The translations under genes were made by a program, and so were the position numbers. Under the pieces are notes generated by a model. The model was given only the letters and a program-made list of their open reading frames with translations. It was not told the DNA's origin and did no database searches. A stretch of 39,499 nt of DNA from JBBKWH01 sp037968855. Its GTDB lineage: Bacteria; Pseudomonadota; Gammaproteobacteria; Pseudomonadales; Moraxellaceae. Below, one piece after another: positions 1 through 8,664 of the stretch (the stretch's first letter is position 1; each line of letters opens with the position of its first letter). The stretch is taken from contig JBBKWH010000116.1 of assembly GCA_037968855.1 (NCBI GenBank), positions 1 to 39,499 on the forward strand. Reading direction: 5' to 3'.

Positions 1-748
1 GTGGCTCAATCTGGGTGGTGTACGGGTTAAAGTCTAAGCCCAATGACTCGATAAAGGCTTGTGCATGGGCGGCCCAATCGATCTGTGGGTAGGCCGACAG
101 GTGGGCGTTGTAGTTGCCCACCGCACCGTTGATTTTGCCCAGTAGCTCGACTTGTTCGGTCTGTTTGATTTGACGGGCCAGACGATACGCCACGTTAGCC
201 ATTTCTTTGCCGAGCGTGGTTGGGCTAGCAGTTTGACCGTGAGTACGCGATAGCATCGGTTGATCGGCATGGGTCACCGCCAAAGCCGCAATCGCTTCAC
301 GCAGTTCAATCATGGTCTTAAGCAAAATGGCACGGCCATTTTTGAGCATCAACGCATGCGACAGGTTATTAATGTCTTCTGATGTACAGGCAAAGTGAAT
401 AAATTCACTCGCGTCTTTAAGCGCATCAATATGAGCGATTTTTTCTTTTAAAAAGTATTCAACCGCTTTGACATCGTGGTTGGTGGTGCGCTCGATGGTT
501 TTGATCCGCTCGGCGTCGGCTTCGGAGAAATCACTGACAATCGCATCAAGCGCAGCGGTCGTGGCTGTATCAAAGGCTGCAATTTCGCTGATTTCAGCAT
601 GTGCTGCCAATGATTGCAGCCAACGCACCTCGACTTCGACCCGTGCTGCGATCAGCCCAAACTCAGACAAAAAAGGCCGTAGTGCATCGCATTTGCTGGC
701 ATAACGTCCGTCAAGTGGGGAAAGCGCAGTGAGGGTATTCATCGACAT
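1..748 (-). CDS. purB: Adenylosuccinate lyase, N-terminal part (3' end outside window)
   Basis: PurB splits adenylosuccinate to AMP and SAICAR to AICAR, two steps of purine synthesis. About 249 codons are present and run off the left edge; the family is usually about 456 residues. The N-terminus reads MSMNTLTALSPLDGRY, the usual PurB opening, followed by the EVEVRWLQ helix. Later segments include TSEDINN and SRTHGQTASPTTLGKE, the latter holding a catalytic histidine. A second ATG two codons in (742) is an equally possible start. An extended -10 promoter lies about 30 bases upstream. It is followed on the same strand by hflD, mnmA and nudJ, as in Escherichia coli. Confidence 0.95.
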   Translation of the reverse strand, partial: MSMNTLTALSPLDGRYASKCDALRPFLSEFGLIAARVEVEVRWLQSLAAHAEISEIAAFDTATTAALDAIVSDFSEADAERIKTIERTTNHDVKAVEYFLKEKIAHIDALKDASEFIHFACTSEDINNLSHALMLKNGRAILLKTMIELREAIAALAVTHADQPMLSRTHGQTASPTTLGKEMANVAYRLARQIKQTEQVELLGKINGAVGNYNAHLSAYPQIDWAAHAQAFIESLGLDFNPYTTQIEP

Positions 749-781
749 AGCCTATGGAGAAAGAGAAAATCGTGGGCGGAG

Positions 782-790
782 ATTATAGCA
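782..790 (-). promoter_or_regulatory. Extended -10 promoter of purB
   Basis: The minus strand reads TGCTATAAT, a perfect extended -10 element, 33 bases before the purB start codon. No good -35 box lies at 16-18 bases, as expected for an extended -10 promoter. The predicted leader is only about 25-30 nucleotides. Confidence 0.55.
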
Positions 791-877
791 AAAGTGATCT
801 GCTTTAGGCGCATGGATACAGCCTTGTAGACGCAGCGTATGCAGCGTGATCGTGGCTGTTTTTAATTTAAGATTAAT

Positions 878-1591
878 TTAATGACGGGTACGCGTGCCGC
901 GATATTGCCGAACGGCCAGCTCGCGCAAGTCGGCAACCATTGGTCTACGGTGTAGCCAGAGCATCCAACGTCGCCCGCCCAACTGATGCCAGACTTGTGC
1001 CGCACGCATCCCTGCAAACAAACAGGCCCGAATCAAATCAATGGTCGCAGGCTGATTGAGCGGCTCTGGCTGGCCCAAAATCTTGAGACGGCCAGACAGT
1101 TGTCCTGCGGTTTCTTGATACAAACTGGCCATACCCGCCATTAATGCCGGATGATCGGTACGCTGATCAAAAAAAGCCAATCGTTGGCGCAGGGTGGGCA
1201 GTTGCTTATTGATCAATTCAACAGCCGCTTTACGCCGTGATACTCGCCGCTCAAAGGCCAGCAAGCTCAAGGCATAACGCGATGTTTGACGATGTCGCCA
1301 GAGACGGGGCGCAGGGGTGCTGCTATACGGCTCGATCAAACAGCGCTCAAGGGTACGAAAACCCAGTTGTGTGCACTTGGGGTAGCCATAACGTTGGCAA
1401 GGCTCGGTTTGATTCGATTGATCCAACAGTGCAGCGGTGATCAATGCATGAAACGCCTCTTGATGTACCACCAAGGCCGATGATCCTTGCGTTGCTAACA
1501 GATGCACCAGTTGCGCTGCGGCATACACCATGGATAGCGCAACCATCTGCGTTTGACGCAGGGTCATGACCTCAGGGTCAAGGCTGGTCAT
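878..1591 (-). CDS. hflD: High frequency lysogenization protein HflD homolog
   Basis: This is a 237-residue protein of the HflD (DUF489/YcfC) family. In E. coli HflD is a peripheral membrane protein that binds the lambda CII activator; its normal housekeeping role is not well settled. The sequence is helical and leucine-rich and contains the family-like N-terminal segment AAAQLVHLLATQG. Its start codon directly abuts the stop of mnmA with no spacer, so the two are probably translationally coupled. The position between mnmA and purB is the conserved gammaproteobacterial arrangement and strongly supports the name. Confidence 0.85.
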   Translation of the reverse strand: MTSLDPEVMTLRQTQMVALSMVYAAAQLVHLLATQGSSALVVHQEAFHALITAALLDQSNQTEPCQRYGYPKCTQLGFRTLERCLIEPYSSTPAPRLWRHRQTSRYALSLLAFERRVSRRKAAVELINKQLPTLRQRLAFFDQRTDHPALMAGMASLYQETAGQLSGRLKILGQPEPLNQPATIDLIRACLFAGMRAAQVWHQLGGRRWMLWLHRRPMVADLRELAVRQYRGTRTRH

Positions 1592-2746
1592 TTAGACACT
1601 CGCTGCCGATGCAGCGTTGTATTGCAACAAGGCAGGCGCATCGGTATGCCGAATCACCCCACCGCCCAAACACACATCGTCTTGATAAAACACCACCGAC
1701 TGGCCGGGTGTGACCGCACGCTGTTGCTGATCAAATACCACTCGTACACCACCCACAGCATTAGGGTAGACCACACAGGCTTGATCAGGCTGGCGATAAC
1801 GGGTTTTGGCGGTACAGCGTAAGCCAGCCTCAGTCACTGGCGACACACCGGCCACCCAATCGACATCCTCGCTCCACAGCGTATGGCTTTGCATCATCGG
1901 ATGATCATGACCTTGACCGACGATCAAACGGTTATTGGCCAAATCTTTGGCCAATACAAACCACGCGCCCTCGGCTTGATCTTTTAAGCCACCAATGCCA
2001 ATCCCACCGCGCTGTCCAAGCGTGTAATACATCAAGCCGTCATGCTGACCAATCACTTTGCCTTGGTCATCGACAATCTCGCCTTTTTGCGCGGGCAAAT
2101 ACTGCTGCAAAAAGTCTTTAAAACGTCGCTCACCAATAAAGCAAATACCCGTCGAGTCTTTTTTGGCCGCAGTCACCAGCCCCAAAGCTTCTGCTTTGGC
2201 ACGAACCAGCGGCTTCTCTAACTCACCGACAGGGAACAAGGTGCGGGCAATTTCACGACCATGTACGGCATGCAAAAAATAACTTTGGTCTTTGTTGCCA
2301 TCAAGCCCACGCAATAGCGGTGCGACTTGTTCACCCAAGGCGTTGGTATAGGTCTCGCCGCGTCGTGCATAGTGACCGGTGGCAATAAAGTCCGCACCCA
2401 AGGTCAAGGCATGATCCAAAAAAGCCCGAAATTTGATTTCTTTATTACACAAAATGTCAGGATTGGGTGTTCGACCCGATTGATATTCTTTTAAAAAATG
2501 CTCAAACACCCGATCCCAATATTCCATCGAAAAATTGGCGGTACGCAGCACAATACCTAAACGATCACAGACCGCTTGTGCATCGGCCAGATCACGTAGG
2601 GCAGTGCAATATTCGGTGCCGTCATCGTCTTCCCAGTTCTTCATGAACAGGCCTTCGACGCGATAACCTTGCTCCATCAGCAAGGCCGCAGAAACCGAGG
2701 AGTCCACACCACCGGACATACCGACAATGACATAAGGTTGAGTCAT
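1592..2746 (-). CDS. mnmA: tRNA-specific 2-thiouridylase MnmA
   Basis: MnmA uses ATP and sulfur relayed from IscS through Tus proteins to make 2-thiouridine at wobble U34 of Lys, Glu and Gln tRNAs. The 384 residues are full length. The PP-loop GMSGGVDSS lies at residues 9-17. The two catalytic cysteines are C100 (in DILCNKEIKF) and C202 (in DSTGICFIGERRF). The ATG gives the canonical N-terminus MTQPYVIVGMSGG. It lies three bases after nudJ and abuts hflD, so nudJ-mnmA-hflD is likely one transcript. The sulfur donor iscS is encoded about 7 kb away in this window. Confidence 0.97.
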   Translation of the reverse strand: MTQPYVIVGMSGGVDSSVSAALLMEQGYRVEGLFMKNWEDDDGTEYCTALRDLADAQAVCDRLGIVLRTANFSMEYWDRVFEHFLKEYQSGRTPNPDILCNKEIKFRAFLDHALTLGADFIATGHYARRGETYTNALGEQVAPLLRGLDGNKDQSYFLHAVHGREIARTLFPVGELEKPLVRAKAEALGLVTAAKKDSTGICFIGERRFKDFLQQYLPAQKGEIVDDQGKVIGQHDGLMYYTLGQRGGIGIGGLKDQAEGAWFVLAKDLANNRLIVGQGHDHPMMQSHTLWSEDVDWVAGVSPVTEAGLRCTAKTRYRQPDQACVVYPNAVGGVRVVFDQQQRAVTPGQSVVFYQDDVCLGGGVIRHTDAPALLQYNAASAASV

Positions 2747-2749
2747 GAT

Positions 2750-3289
2750 TTACACATTCCACGAATCGGATGACTGTGTATCAGCCACAATAACAGAAGG
2801 ATCAGTCGATAGTGAGGGCATTGAACGCGGCATCAATAGCGGCTGCTCAAAAATTAAATCCAGTGGATAACGCCGTCCTTGCAGCATGTCATCAATACAG
2901 CGCAGCACCAACGGCGAACGCATCCGGCCGGTGTCTTCAAGCTGATCACGCGTGAGCCATAAGGCTTGATGAATCCCATCATCCAAGGGCAATTCAGGAT
3001 GATGTTGCAATGCCTCAGCCAAAAAACACATCCGATAATAAGTCGCATCGGGAGTGGCAGGCGGCGAGTACGTATAGATCCCCAAAAAATGAGTCGGTCG
3101 TACCGTCCAGCCGGTTTCTTCTAAGGTCTCGCGAATCGCCGCCTCAATTAAGGTTTCGCCCGCTTCGACATGACCTGCGGGTTGGTTGATCACCAAATGG
3201 CTACACGTTTTAGATTCTTCTTCAACCAATAAAAAGCGACCATCGTGTTCGATAACGGTCGCCACTGTGACATGCGGCATCCAAGACAT
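2750..3289 (-). CDS. nudJ: Nudix hydrolase, NudJ-type phosphatase
   Basis: This Nudix hydrolase of 179 residues matches NudJ (YmfB), which hydrolyses HMP-PP and nucleoside di- and triphosphates. The Nudix box spans about residues 39-61: GHVEAGE, then RETLEETG, fitting GX5EX7REUXEEXGU. I chose the ATG giving MSWMPHVTVATVIE because a GGAG ribosome-binding site lies 8 bases upstream. An in-frame start 63 bases further upstream would add residues not expected in the family. The position next to mnmA is conserved. It is divergent from moaC, with about 55 bases between the start codons. Confidence 0.88.
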   Translation of the reverse strand: MSWMPHVTVATVIEHDGRFLLVEEESKTCSHLVINQPAGHVEAGETLIEAAIRETLEETGWTVRPTHFLGIYTYSPPATPDATYYRMCFLAEALQHHPELPLDDGIHQALWLTRDQLEDTGRMRSPLVLRCIDDMLQGRRYPLDLIFEQPLLMPRSMPSLSTDPSVIVADTQSSDSWNV

Positions 3290-3344
3290 GACAGGCTCCG
3301 ATCTCTGGGGTGATAATGATACGGGATTTACACAGGCAAACCAA

Positions 3345-3839
3345 ATGCACACCAGTACCTTAGACCCGCATGAGCTGACTCATTTAGACCAGCAGGGTGC
3401 AGCACATATGGTTGATATCTCCGATAAAGCCATCACCAAGCGTGAAGCAATTGCCATTGGTTTTATTCAACTGCAACCTGCCACCATGGCCTTGCTCAAA
3501 GACCAAGCCTTACCAAAAGGGGATGTCTTGGCCACGGCGCGTATTGCAGGGATTCAGGCGGCCAAGATGACTTCAACACTGATTCCCTTATGCCATCCAT
3601 TACCCCTGACCAAAGTCAGTATTGAGCTACAACTGCTAGAGCAACCGCGTTGTGGCGTACAGATCGAAGCCACCTGCCGCACCACCGGACAAACGGGTAT
3701 TGAAATGGAAGCCCTGACCGCAGTCAGTGTCACGGCTTTAACCCTCTATGATATGTGCAAAGCCGTTGATAAACAGATGGTGATTGATCAAATTACCTTG
3801 GTGCAAAAAACTGGAGGGAAGCACGATGTCATCCGTTAA
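3345..3839 (+). CDS. moaC: Cyclic pyranopterin monophosphate synthase MoaC
   Basis: MoaC converts 3',8-cH2-GTP to cyclic pyranopterin monophosphate, the second step of molybdopterin synthesis. The 164 residues include the family signatures HMVDIS (21-26), KGDVLATARIAGIQAAK (58-74), LIPLCHPLPL (79-88) and GIEMEALTAVSV (118-129). The catalytic YDMCKA is at 135-140, giving D136 and K139, equivalent to E. coli D128 and K131. The ATG at MHTSTLD was chosen because the longer reading frame upstream is antisense to nudJ. It overlaps moaD by 14 bases. No moaA lies in the window. Confidence 0.96.
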   Translation: MHTSTLDPHELTHLDQQGAAHMVDISDKAITKREAIAIGFIQLQPATMALLKDQALPKGDVLATARIAGIQAAKMTSTLIPLCHPLPLTKVSIELQLLEQPRCGVQIEATCRTTGQTGIEMEALTAVSVTALTLYDMCKAVDKQMVIDQITLVQKTGGKHDVIR

Positions 3840-4074
3840 GGTGTTGTTTTTTGCCCGATTACGCGAACAAATGGGCATGGCTGCGATTGAGATTCCCATC
3901 ACTGCATCAATCACGCTCGGTCAGCTACGCGAGCAACTGGGCCAGCAATACACCCAGTTTGCCACGCTACGTGGCCCCGTCATGGCCGCAGTCAATCAAG
4001 ACTTTGCCCAAGACCACGTCCAACTGCATGCAGACGATGAAGTGGCCTTTTTTCCACCCGTGACAGGGGGCTAA
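3826..4074 (+). CDS. moaD: Molybdopterin synthase sulfur carrier subunit MoaD
   Basis: This is an 82-residue ubiquitin-fold sulfur carrier. The C-terminal Gly-Gly (PPVTGG), which is adenylated by MoeB and thiocarboxylated, is intact. The N-terminus MSSVKVLFFARLREQ is typical. The start was chosen on the GGAGGG ribosome-binding site seven bases upstream and on family length. It begins inside the last codons of moaC and ends three bases before moaE, so moaCDE is one translationally coupled unit. MoaD and MoaE together form molybdopterin synthase. Confidence 0.95.
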   Translation: MSSVKVLFFARLREQMGMAAIEIPITASITLGQLREQLGQQYTQFATLRGPVMAAVNQDFAQDHVQLHADDEVAFFPPVTGG

Positions 4075-4077
4075 AAC

Positions 4078-4575
4078 ATGTCATCTCAGTCACAGCATGA
4101 GAATCAAAATCAATCAAAGCAGTGCCAGATTATTGTCGAGGTTCGGGAAGCAGCATTTGATGCCCAAGAACTAGAGTCGCGTCTGGCAGTCGGTGCGCAT
4201 ATTGGCGCGGTGGCCAGCTTTATTGGTTATGTGCGTAACCATGGTGACCGGCCAGACGTGATTGGCTTACGGCTAGAACACTATGCAGGCATGACCGAAA
4301 AAATCTTAACTCAACATTGTCAACAGGCGGCAGCACGCTGGGCGATTGACAGTATTGTGATGATTCATCGGGTGGGGGAGCTTGGCTTAACGGCACCGAT
4401 AGTTGGCGTCGCCGTAGCCAGTGCCCATCGACAAGATGCGTTTGATGCGATTCAATTTTTGATGGATTTTTTAAAGCACGATGCACCGTTTTGGAAGCAA
4501 GAGCTTACACAATCGGGCCATGCCATTTGGGTGGAACAAAAACACAGTGACCAACAAGCCAAAAAACGATGGTAA
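4078..4575 (+). CDS. moaE: Molybdopterin synthase catalytic subunit MoaE
   Basis: MoaE transfers two sulfurs from thiocarboxylated MoaD to precursor Z to make molybdopterin. The 165 residues contain GAVASFIGYVRNH (43-55), the LRLEHYAGM segment (65-72), IHRVGELG (96-103) and the active-site stretch FLKHDAPFWKQE. In that stretch K133 and K140 have the same seven-residue spacing as E. coli K119 and K126. The first 15 residues are a polar, Gln-rich extension not expected in the family; a later start is possible but no other ATG fits well. Confidence 0.95.
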   Translation: MSSQSQHENQNQSKQCQIIVEVREAAFDAQELESRLAVGAHIGAVASFIGYVRNHGDRPDVIGLRLEHYAGMTEKILTQHCQQAAARWAIDSIVMIHRVGELGLTAPIVGVAVASAHRQDAFDAIQFLMDFLKHDAPFWKQELTQSGHAIWVEQKHSDQQAKKRW

Positions 4576-4616
4576 ACTAACTGTGTACCTAATAAACCCA
4601 AAATAAGGGCACAATC

Positions 4617-5687
4617 GTGAATAAGCACATCGCAGTCTATTGGGACTTTGAGAACATTCATCTGTCGCTAGGCCATCAACAACTTGGCGCAGATGTCATC
4701 AAGGCCGCACGTTTTCAAAAACAAAGCCGTCTCACCGATATTCCAGCCATTATGCAATGGGTGGAAAGTCTTGGCGAAGTGCGCATTAATCGCGCTTATG
4801 CCAATTGGTCTTTTTTAAGCACCTATAGCAACGACCTGCAAAATCACTGTATCGACCTGATCCAATTGTTTCAGCGCGGTAGTCATGCCAAAAATGGTGC
4901 CGACATTCGTATGGCTGTTGATGTCATGGATGATCTGACCCATCACGATATTGATATCGTCGTGATTATTGGCGGTGATAGTGACTATATTGCAGTCGCT
5001 CAAAAAGTCCGAGCGCAAGGGCGAACCATTATTGGTCTAGGGGTACAAGACACCACTAATCTCTATTGGGTACGTGCTTGCCATCAATTTTTGTATTATC
5101 ACGAGCTGTTTGATCCCAGCGGATGTAAACCGCCATTGCTGATGCCGTCAGTGACTGACTCGACCGAGACAAATACCGCATCGGCATCGTATGCTGATCA
5201 AGACATCATCAAAATGAATTATCACCTACATGATCTAGAAGAGCGTTATCGCCGTACGCTTAAAGACCAACAGGTGCGCCTTGTCCATCCGCGATTGTTA
5301 GCGCAAAGTATTCGACAAAGTTGGCATATTTTTGATCAAAATCCTATGCTTGAGTCGTTTGATGATTTCCGTCAACGCTTACGGGAGCGCATGCACGATC
5401 ACATGGATTGCACCGAAACAGACTTGGTAAAAATTAAAGCCATTTTGTTTAAGTCGCATTTTTTCTCGATTGATGCCAATCAAGCGGGTGTACAACGTGA
5501 TCCAGAACTTAGCTCACCAGACAAAGCGATTGAGCGGGTGCAAACCATTTTGATTCGTCGTATTGCCATGGAAACCCGTGCGCCCTTAAACCTAACGGTT
5601 TTACAAATGATCATCCCAGACGGTCATCTCATTACCGAAAAGCATGTGCAGAATATGATGGCAATCAGGCACCATAGCACCGCCTAG
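4617..5687 (+). CDS. NYN (PIN-like) domain protein
   Basis: This 356-residue protein starts with GTG. The N-terminal half (about 1-165) is a NYN/LabA-type PIN-like nuclease fold. VYWDFENIH gives D10 and N13, GADIRMAVD gives D96 and D102, and VIIGGDSDY gives D121 and D123, so the acidic metal-site residues look intact. The C-terminal half (about 200-356) is helical and basic and I do not recognise it; in some relatives this position holds an OST-HTH/LOTUS RNA-binding domain. NYN proteins are predicted ribonucleases, but the substrate is unknown. The gene starts 41 bases after moaE and is followed by a strong terminator, so it may ride on the moa transcript without sharing its function. Confidence 0.8.
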   Translation: MNKHIAVYWDFENIHLSLGHQQLGADVIKAARFQKQSRLTDIPAIMQWVESLGEVRINRAYANWSFLSTYSNDLQNHCIDLIQLFQRGSHAKNGADIRMAVDVMDDLTHHDIDIVVIIGGDSDYIAVAQKVRAQGRTIIGLGVQDTTNLYWVRACHQFLYYHELFDPSGCKPPLLMPSVTDSTETNTASASYADQDIIKMNYHLHDLEERYRRTLKDQQVRLVHPRLLAQSIRQSWHIFDQNPMLESFDDFRQRLRERMHDHMDCTETDLVKIKAILFKSHFFSIDANQAGVQRDPELSSPDKAIERVQTILIRRIAMETRAPLNLTVLQMIIPDGHLITEKHVQNMMAIRHHSTA

Positions 5688-5708
5688 CTTGCCTGTTGAT
5701 TTGGGCAT

Positions 5709-5736
5709 AAAAAAACGCTCATCAGAGCGTTTTTTT
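5709..5736. terminator. Bidirectional intrinsic terminator
   Basis: A perfect 11-bp stem AAAAAACGCTC / GAGCGTTTTTT closes a four-base loop (ATCA). The A-run on one side and T-run on the other make it work in both directions. It separates the plus-strand NYN gene from the minus-strand fdx end of the isc operon. Confidence 0.92.
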
Positions 5737-5778
5737 AATTCTGTTGTGCCGTGCTACTGACAGGGCGTTTAACCGATG

Positions 5779-6117
5779 TTAGTGCTTCTCTGACGCATGG
5801 TTAATCGTGTAGCGCGGCAGCTCGACTTCCAAATCCTTGCTATCAATCAAAACCTGACACGACAGACGAGAATCTGGCTCTAAACCCCACGCACGATCAA
5901 GCAAGTCTGCTTCAATATCGTCCATTTCTTCTAGCGAATTAAAGCCTTCACGCACGATCACATGGCAAGTGGTACACGCTGCCGACATATCGCAGGCGTG
6001 CTCAATGGCGACCCCATGCTCAAGCAAGCTCTTACACAAGTTGGCCTGTGCAGGAACATCAAATGTTTTACCGTCAGGACAAAACTGTGGATGAGGCAAT
6101 ACGGTAATACGCGGCAT
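5779..6117 (-). CDS. fdx: ISC system [2Fe-2S] ferredoxin Fdx
   Basis: Fdx supplies electrons for Fe-S cluster assembly on IscU. The 112-residue protein has an adrenodoxin-like layout with cluster ligands C42, C48, C51 and C87 (CDMSAACTTC then SCQV), at the same positions as in E. coli Fdx. It is the last gene of the isc operon, 35 bases after hscA, and reads towards the bidirectional terminator. No iscX follows, which is common outside the enterobacteria. Confidence 0.96.
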   Translation of the reverse strand: MPRITVLPHPQFCPDGKTFDVPAQANLCKSLLEHGVAIEHACDMSAACTTCHVIVREGFNSLEEMDDIEADLLDRAWGLEPDSRLSCQVLIDSKDLEVELPRYTINHASEKH

Positions 6118-6152
6118 GGGTTCATCGCTCCTAAAACAATGCTGAAAAATGC

Positions 6153-8018
6153 TTAACGCCAGTCTTTAACACTGGTTCCTTTGAGCGCTTGGTTGATATT
6201 GCGATTCATGCGAACCGCAGCAAAGCTATTACTATGGCTTTTGAGGCGAACCACCGCAATCTCAATGGCATTTTGACTCTCACCACTCAAACTCGACATC
6301 ACTGCTTGCATGCTGTCTTCAAGCTGTGAGCGCTCTTGCTCATCTAACAGGCTGCCATCTTCTTCTAAGGCTTGCTCAAGTGCCATCAGCTCACGCTCGG
6401 CTTCAATTTTGGTTTCAAACAGACTGCGCTTGACTCGATCTTCTTGAGCATTCTCAAACCCTTCGGTCAGCAGGCGAGAGGTATCTGTTTCTGACAAGCC
6501 ATACGATGGCTTAATGACAATATCGCTTTGAATACCGGAGGTTTTTTCTTGCGCACTGACCGATAACAAGCCATCAGCATCAATCTGAAAATTCACCTCA
6601 ATACGTGCCGCACCAGCCACCATCGGTGGAATGCCACGTAACTCAAACCGCCCTAATGATCGACAGTGATCAACCATGTCACGCTCACCTTGCACCACAT
6701 GGATTAACATGGCCGTTTGGCCATCTTTGTAGGTGGTGAACTCTTGTTGGCGTGCCGCCGGAATAGGGGTATTGCGCGGAATAATTCGCTCAACCAAGCC
6801 ACCCATGGTTTCAAGTCCCAACGATAGCGGCGTAACATCTAACAACAACGCACCATCGGTTTTGTTGCCAACCAATTGATCAGCCGACAGTGCAGCACCC
6901 AAGGCTACCACTTGATCAGGATCTAAGCTACATAACGGCTTTTGACCAAAAAACTGCTCGACCGCTTGAGCAACACGAGGCACGCGCGTTGACCCACCAA
7001 CCAAGACAACTGCACTGACTTGGCCAACCTTACGACGTGCATCACGCATGACTCGCTTACAGACTGCTAGGCAGCGCTCAATCAATGGCTCAACCAAACG
7101 GTCAAAAGTGGCCCGATCAAGCTCACCGCGCCATTCATTAAAGCTCACAGGGACACTTTGATGATCGCTTAGTGCTTCTTTGACTCGACGTGACTCAATC
7201 GATAAGGCTTGTTGCGCAGATGGTCCCAAACTGACCACACCCGCGTGTTGGCATAACCAACGCCCCACCAACCGATCAATATCGTCGCCACCTAGCGCAG
7301 TATGTCCACCCGTGGCTAACACCTCGTAGACCCCTTGATGCATACGCAAAACGGACACATCAAAAGTGCCACCACCAAGATCAAATACCACTTGGATCCG
7401 CTCGGCATCATTGCTCGCAGCAGCATGATCCGCCTGATCTAATCCGTAGGCAATGGCAGCAGCGGTTGGCTCATTGAGTAAACGCAAGACATTCAGCCCC
7501 GCCAACTTTGCTGCATCACGGGTTGCTTGACGTTGTGCTTCATCAAAATAGGCAGGCACAGTAATCACAGCCCCCATCAGCTCGCCACCCAAGCTGGCCT
7601 CAGCCTGCAAGCGTAAATGCGTCAGGAGATCAGCAGAAATTTCGACAGGTGTTTTACGACCTTGCGTAGTCATAAATGCAGGCATGTCGTTTTGCTGGCC
7701 TAGCAACTGATAGGGGTGATCAAATTTGACATCTGCCAGCGATCGCCCCATAAAGCGCTTCACCGACACAATTGTATTGACAGGATCTTGAACGGCTTTA
7801 TCACGCGCCGCTTGCCCAACTGTCACCAGATCATTGGCACCGTAATGAACAACCGAAGGTAACAAAGGACGATCCTGCTGGTCTTTTAAGATAACAGGCT
7901 GGCCTGAGCGAACAGTGGCCACCAGCGAATGAGTCGTCCCCAGATCAATGCCCACCGCCAAACGGTGTTGGTGTGGGGCAGTCGATTGACCGGGTTCGGC
8001 GATCTGCAACAGCGCCAT
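6153..8018 (-). CDS. hscA: Fe-S protein assembly chaperone HscA (Hsp70 family)
   Basis: HscA is the specialised Hsp70 that, with HscB, binds the LPPVK motif of IscU and promotes cluster transfer. The 621-residue protein has the nucleotide-binding domain signatures VGIDLGTTHS, VFDLGGGTFDVS and VVLVGGSTRVP, then the substrate-binding domain and a helical lid. I chose MALLQIAEPG as the start because it matches the canonical HscA N-terminus and has an AGGAAG ribosome-binding site nine bases upstream. An in-frame ATG eight codons earlier lacks such support. It lies between hscB and fdx in the isc operon. Confidence 0.96.
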   Translation of the reverse strand: MALLQIAEPGQSTAPHQHRLAVGIDLGTTHSLVATVRSGQPVILKDQQDRPLLPSVVHYGANDLVTVGQAARDKAVQDPVNTIVSVKRFMGRSLADVKFDHPYQLLGQQNDMPAFMTTQGRKTPVEISADLLTHLRLQAEASLGGELMGAVITVPAYFDEAQRQATRDAAKLAGLNVLRLLNEPTAAAIAYGLDQADHAAASNDAERIQVVFDLGGGTFDVSVLRMHQGVYEVLATGGHTALGGDDIDRLVGRWLCQHAGVVSLGPSAQQALSIESRRVKEALSDHQSVPVSFNEWRGELDRATFDRLVEPLIERCLAVCKRVMRDARRKVGQVSAVVLVGGSTRVPRVAQAVEQFFGQKPLCSLDPDQVVALGAALSADQLVGNKTDGALLLDVTPLSLGLETMGGLVERIIPRNTPIPAARQQEFTTYKDGQTAMLIHVVQGERDMVDHCRSLGRFELRGIPPMVAGAARIEVNFQIDADGLLSVSAQEKTSGIQSDIVIKPSYGLSETDTSRLLTEGFENAQEDRVKRSLFETKIEAERELMALEQALEEDGSLLDEQERSQLEDSMQAVMSSLSGESQNAIEIAVVRLKSHSNSFAAVRMNRNINQALKGTSVKDWR

Positions 8019-8081
8019 GGCAAGCTTCCTAAAATCAAGCAAATAATGGGGAGAGTCTAGCGAAAAAAACCGCAGAGCGGC

Positions 8082-8600
8082 TTAAAAATCGTTATGGAGT
8101 AACTCATCTTCGAGATCGTCAAAGCGATCTTCGGCACGATCAATATCGGATAACACGCGCTGCATAAATGTCAGTTTGCGGGCTGTATCGCGTGCTTCTA
8201 TCCAATCCTCTTCGTCAAGATCAATTTGAAACTCGCGAGATAGCGCCTCAACCCACTGGTTGACCTCTAAGCGTAAACTGCTGAGTTCAACATCTGACGA
8301 GGCTTCCTCTAGCTGCTCACGCAGTTCGAGTGCAGACTGCAAAAAGTCTAAATCACCAATGGATTTTTCTAGGCCATGGTCTTGGCGTTGCAAGCTTAAT
8401 AAATAAGCCGCACGACGGTCGGGCAGGCGTAAAGTATCATGGGCTTGATTGACCAACGTCGACAAGCGTAAGGCTTCTGTTTGATCAAAATCACCTTGAT
8501 CTGGGTGATATTGTTGCTGCAACTGGCGCGCACGCGTGGCAAGCATTTCAACATCAACCGCAAATTGTTGAGGCAACCCAAAAAGCTCAAAGTGATTCAA
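8082..8600 (-). CDS. hscB: Fe-S assembly co-chaperone HscB (TTG start)
   Basis: HscB is the J-domain partner that delivers IscU to HscA. The J-domain HPD motif (YHPDQ) is followed by the C-terminal three-helix IscU-binding region. I prefer a TTG start giving MNHFELFGLP: a GGGAG ribosome-binding site lies eight bases upstream, the sequence then aligns with the DYFTLFGLP opening of E. coli HscB, and HPD falls at residues 32-34 exactly as in E. coli. The alternative ATG at 8621 adds seven residues and has no clear ribosome-binding site. Product 172 residues. Confidence 0.93.
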   Translation of the reverse strand: MNHFELFGLPQQFAVDVEMLATRARQLQQQYHPDQGDFDQTEALRLSTLVNQAHDTLRLPDRRAAYLLSLQRQDHGLEKSIGDLDFLQSALELREQLEEASSDVELSSLRLEVNQWVEALSREFQIDLDEEDWIEARDTARKLTFMQRVLSDIDRAEDRFDDLEDELLHNDF

Positions 8601-8627
8601 AAAAACAACTCCCAAACACATGTTCTA

Positions 8628-8647
8628 GCAGCACAGGGCAGTGCTGC
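8628..8647. other. Hairpin between iscA and hscB
   Basis: A perfect 7-bp stem GCAGCAC / GTGCTGC with a six-base loop lies in the 64-base gap between iscA and hscB. There is no T-run, so it is not a complete intrinsic terminator. It sits just before the possible upstream ATG of hscB and could affect translation or mRNA processing. The function is inferred only. Confidence 0.5.
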
Positions 8648-8664
8648 CAACCCAGCCCCACACC

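Noticed and set aside
3186..3344. N-terminal extension of moaC
   Set aside because: The open frame continues upstream but is antisense to the nudJ coding region, and MoaC family alignment begins at the MHTSTLD start.
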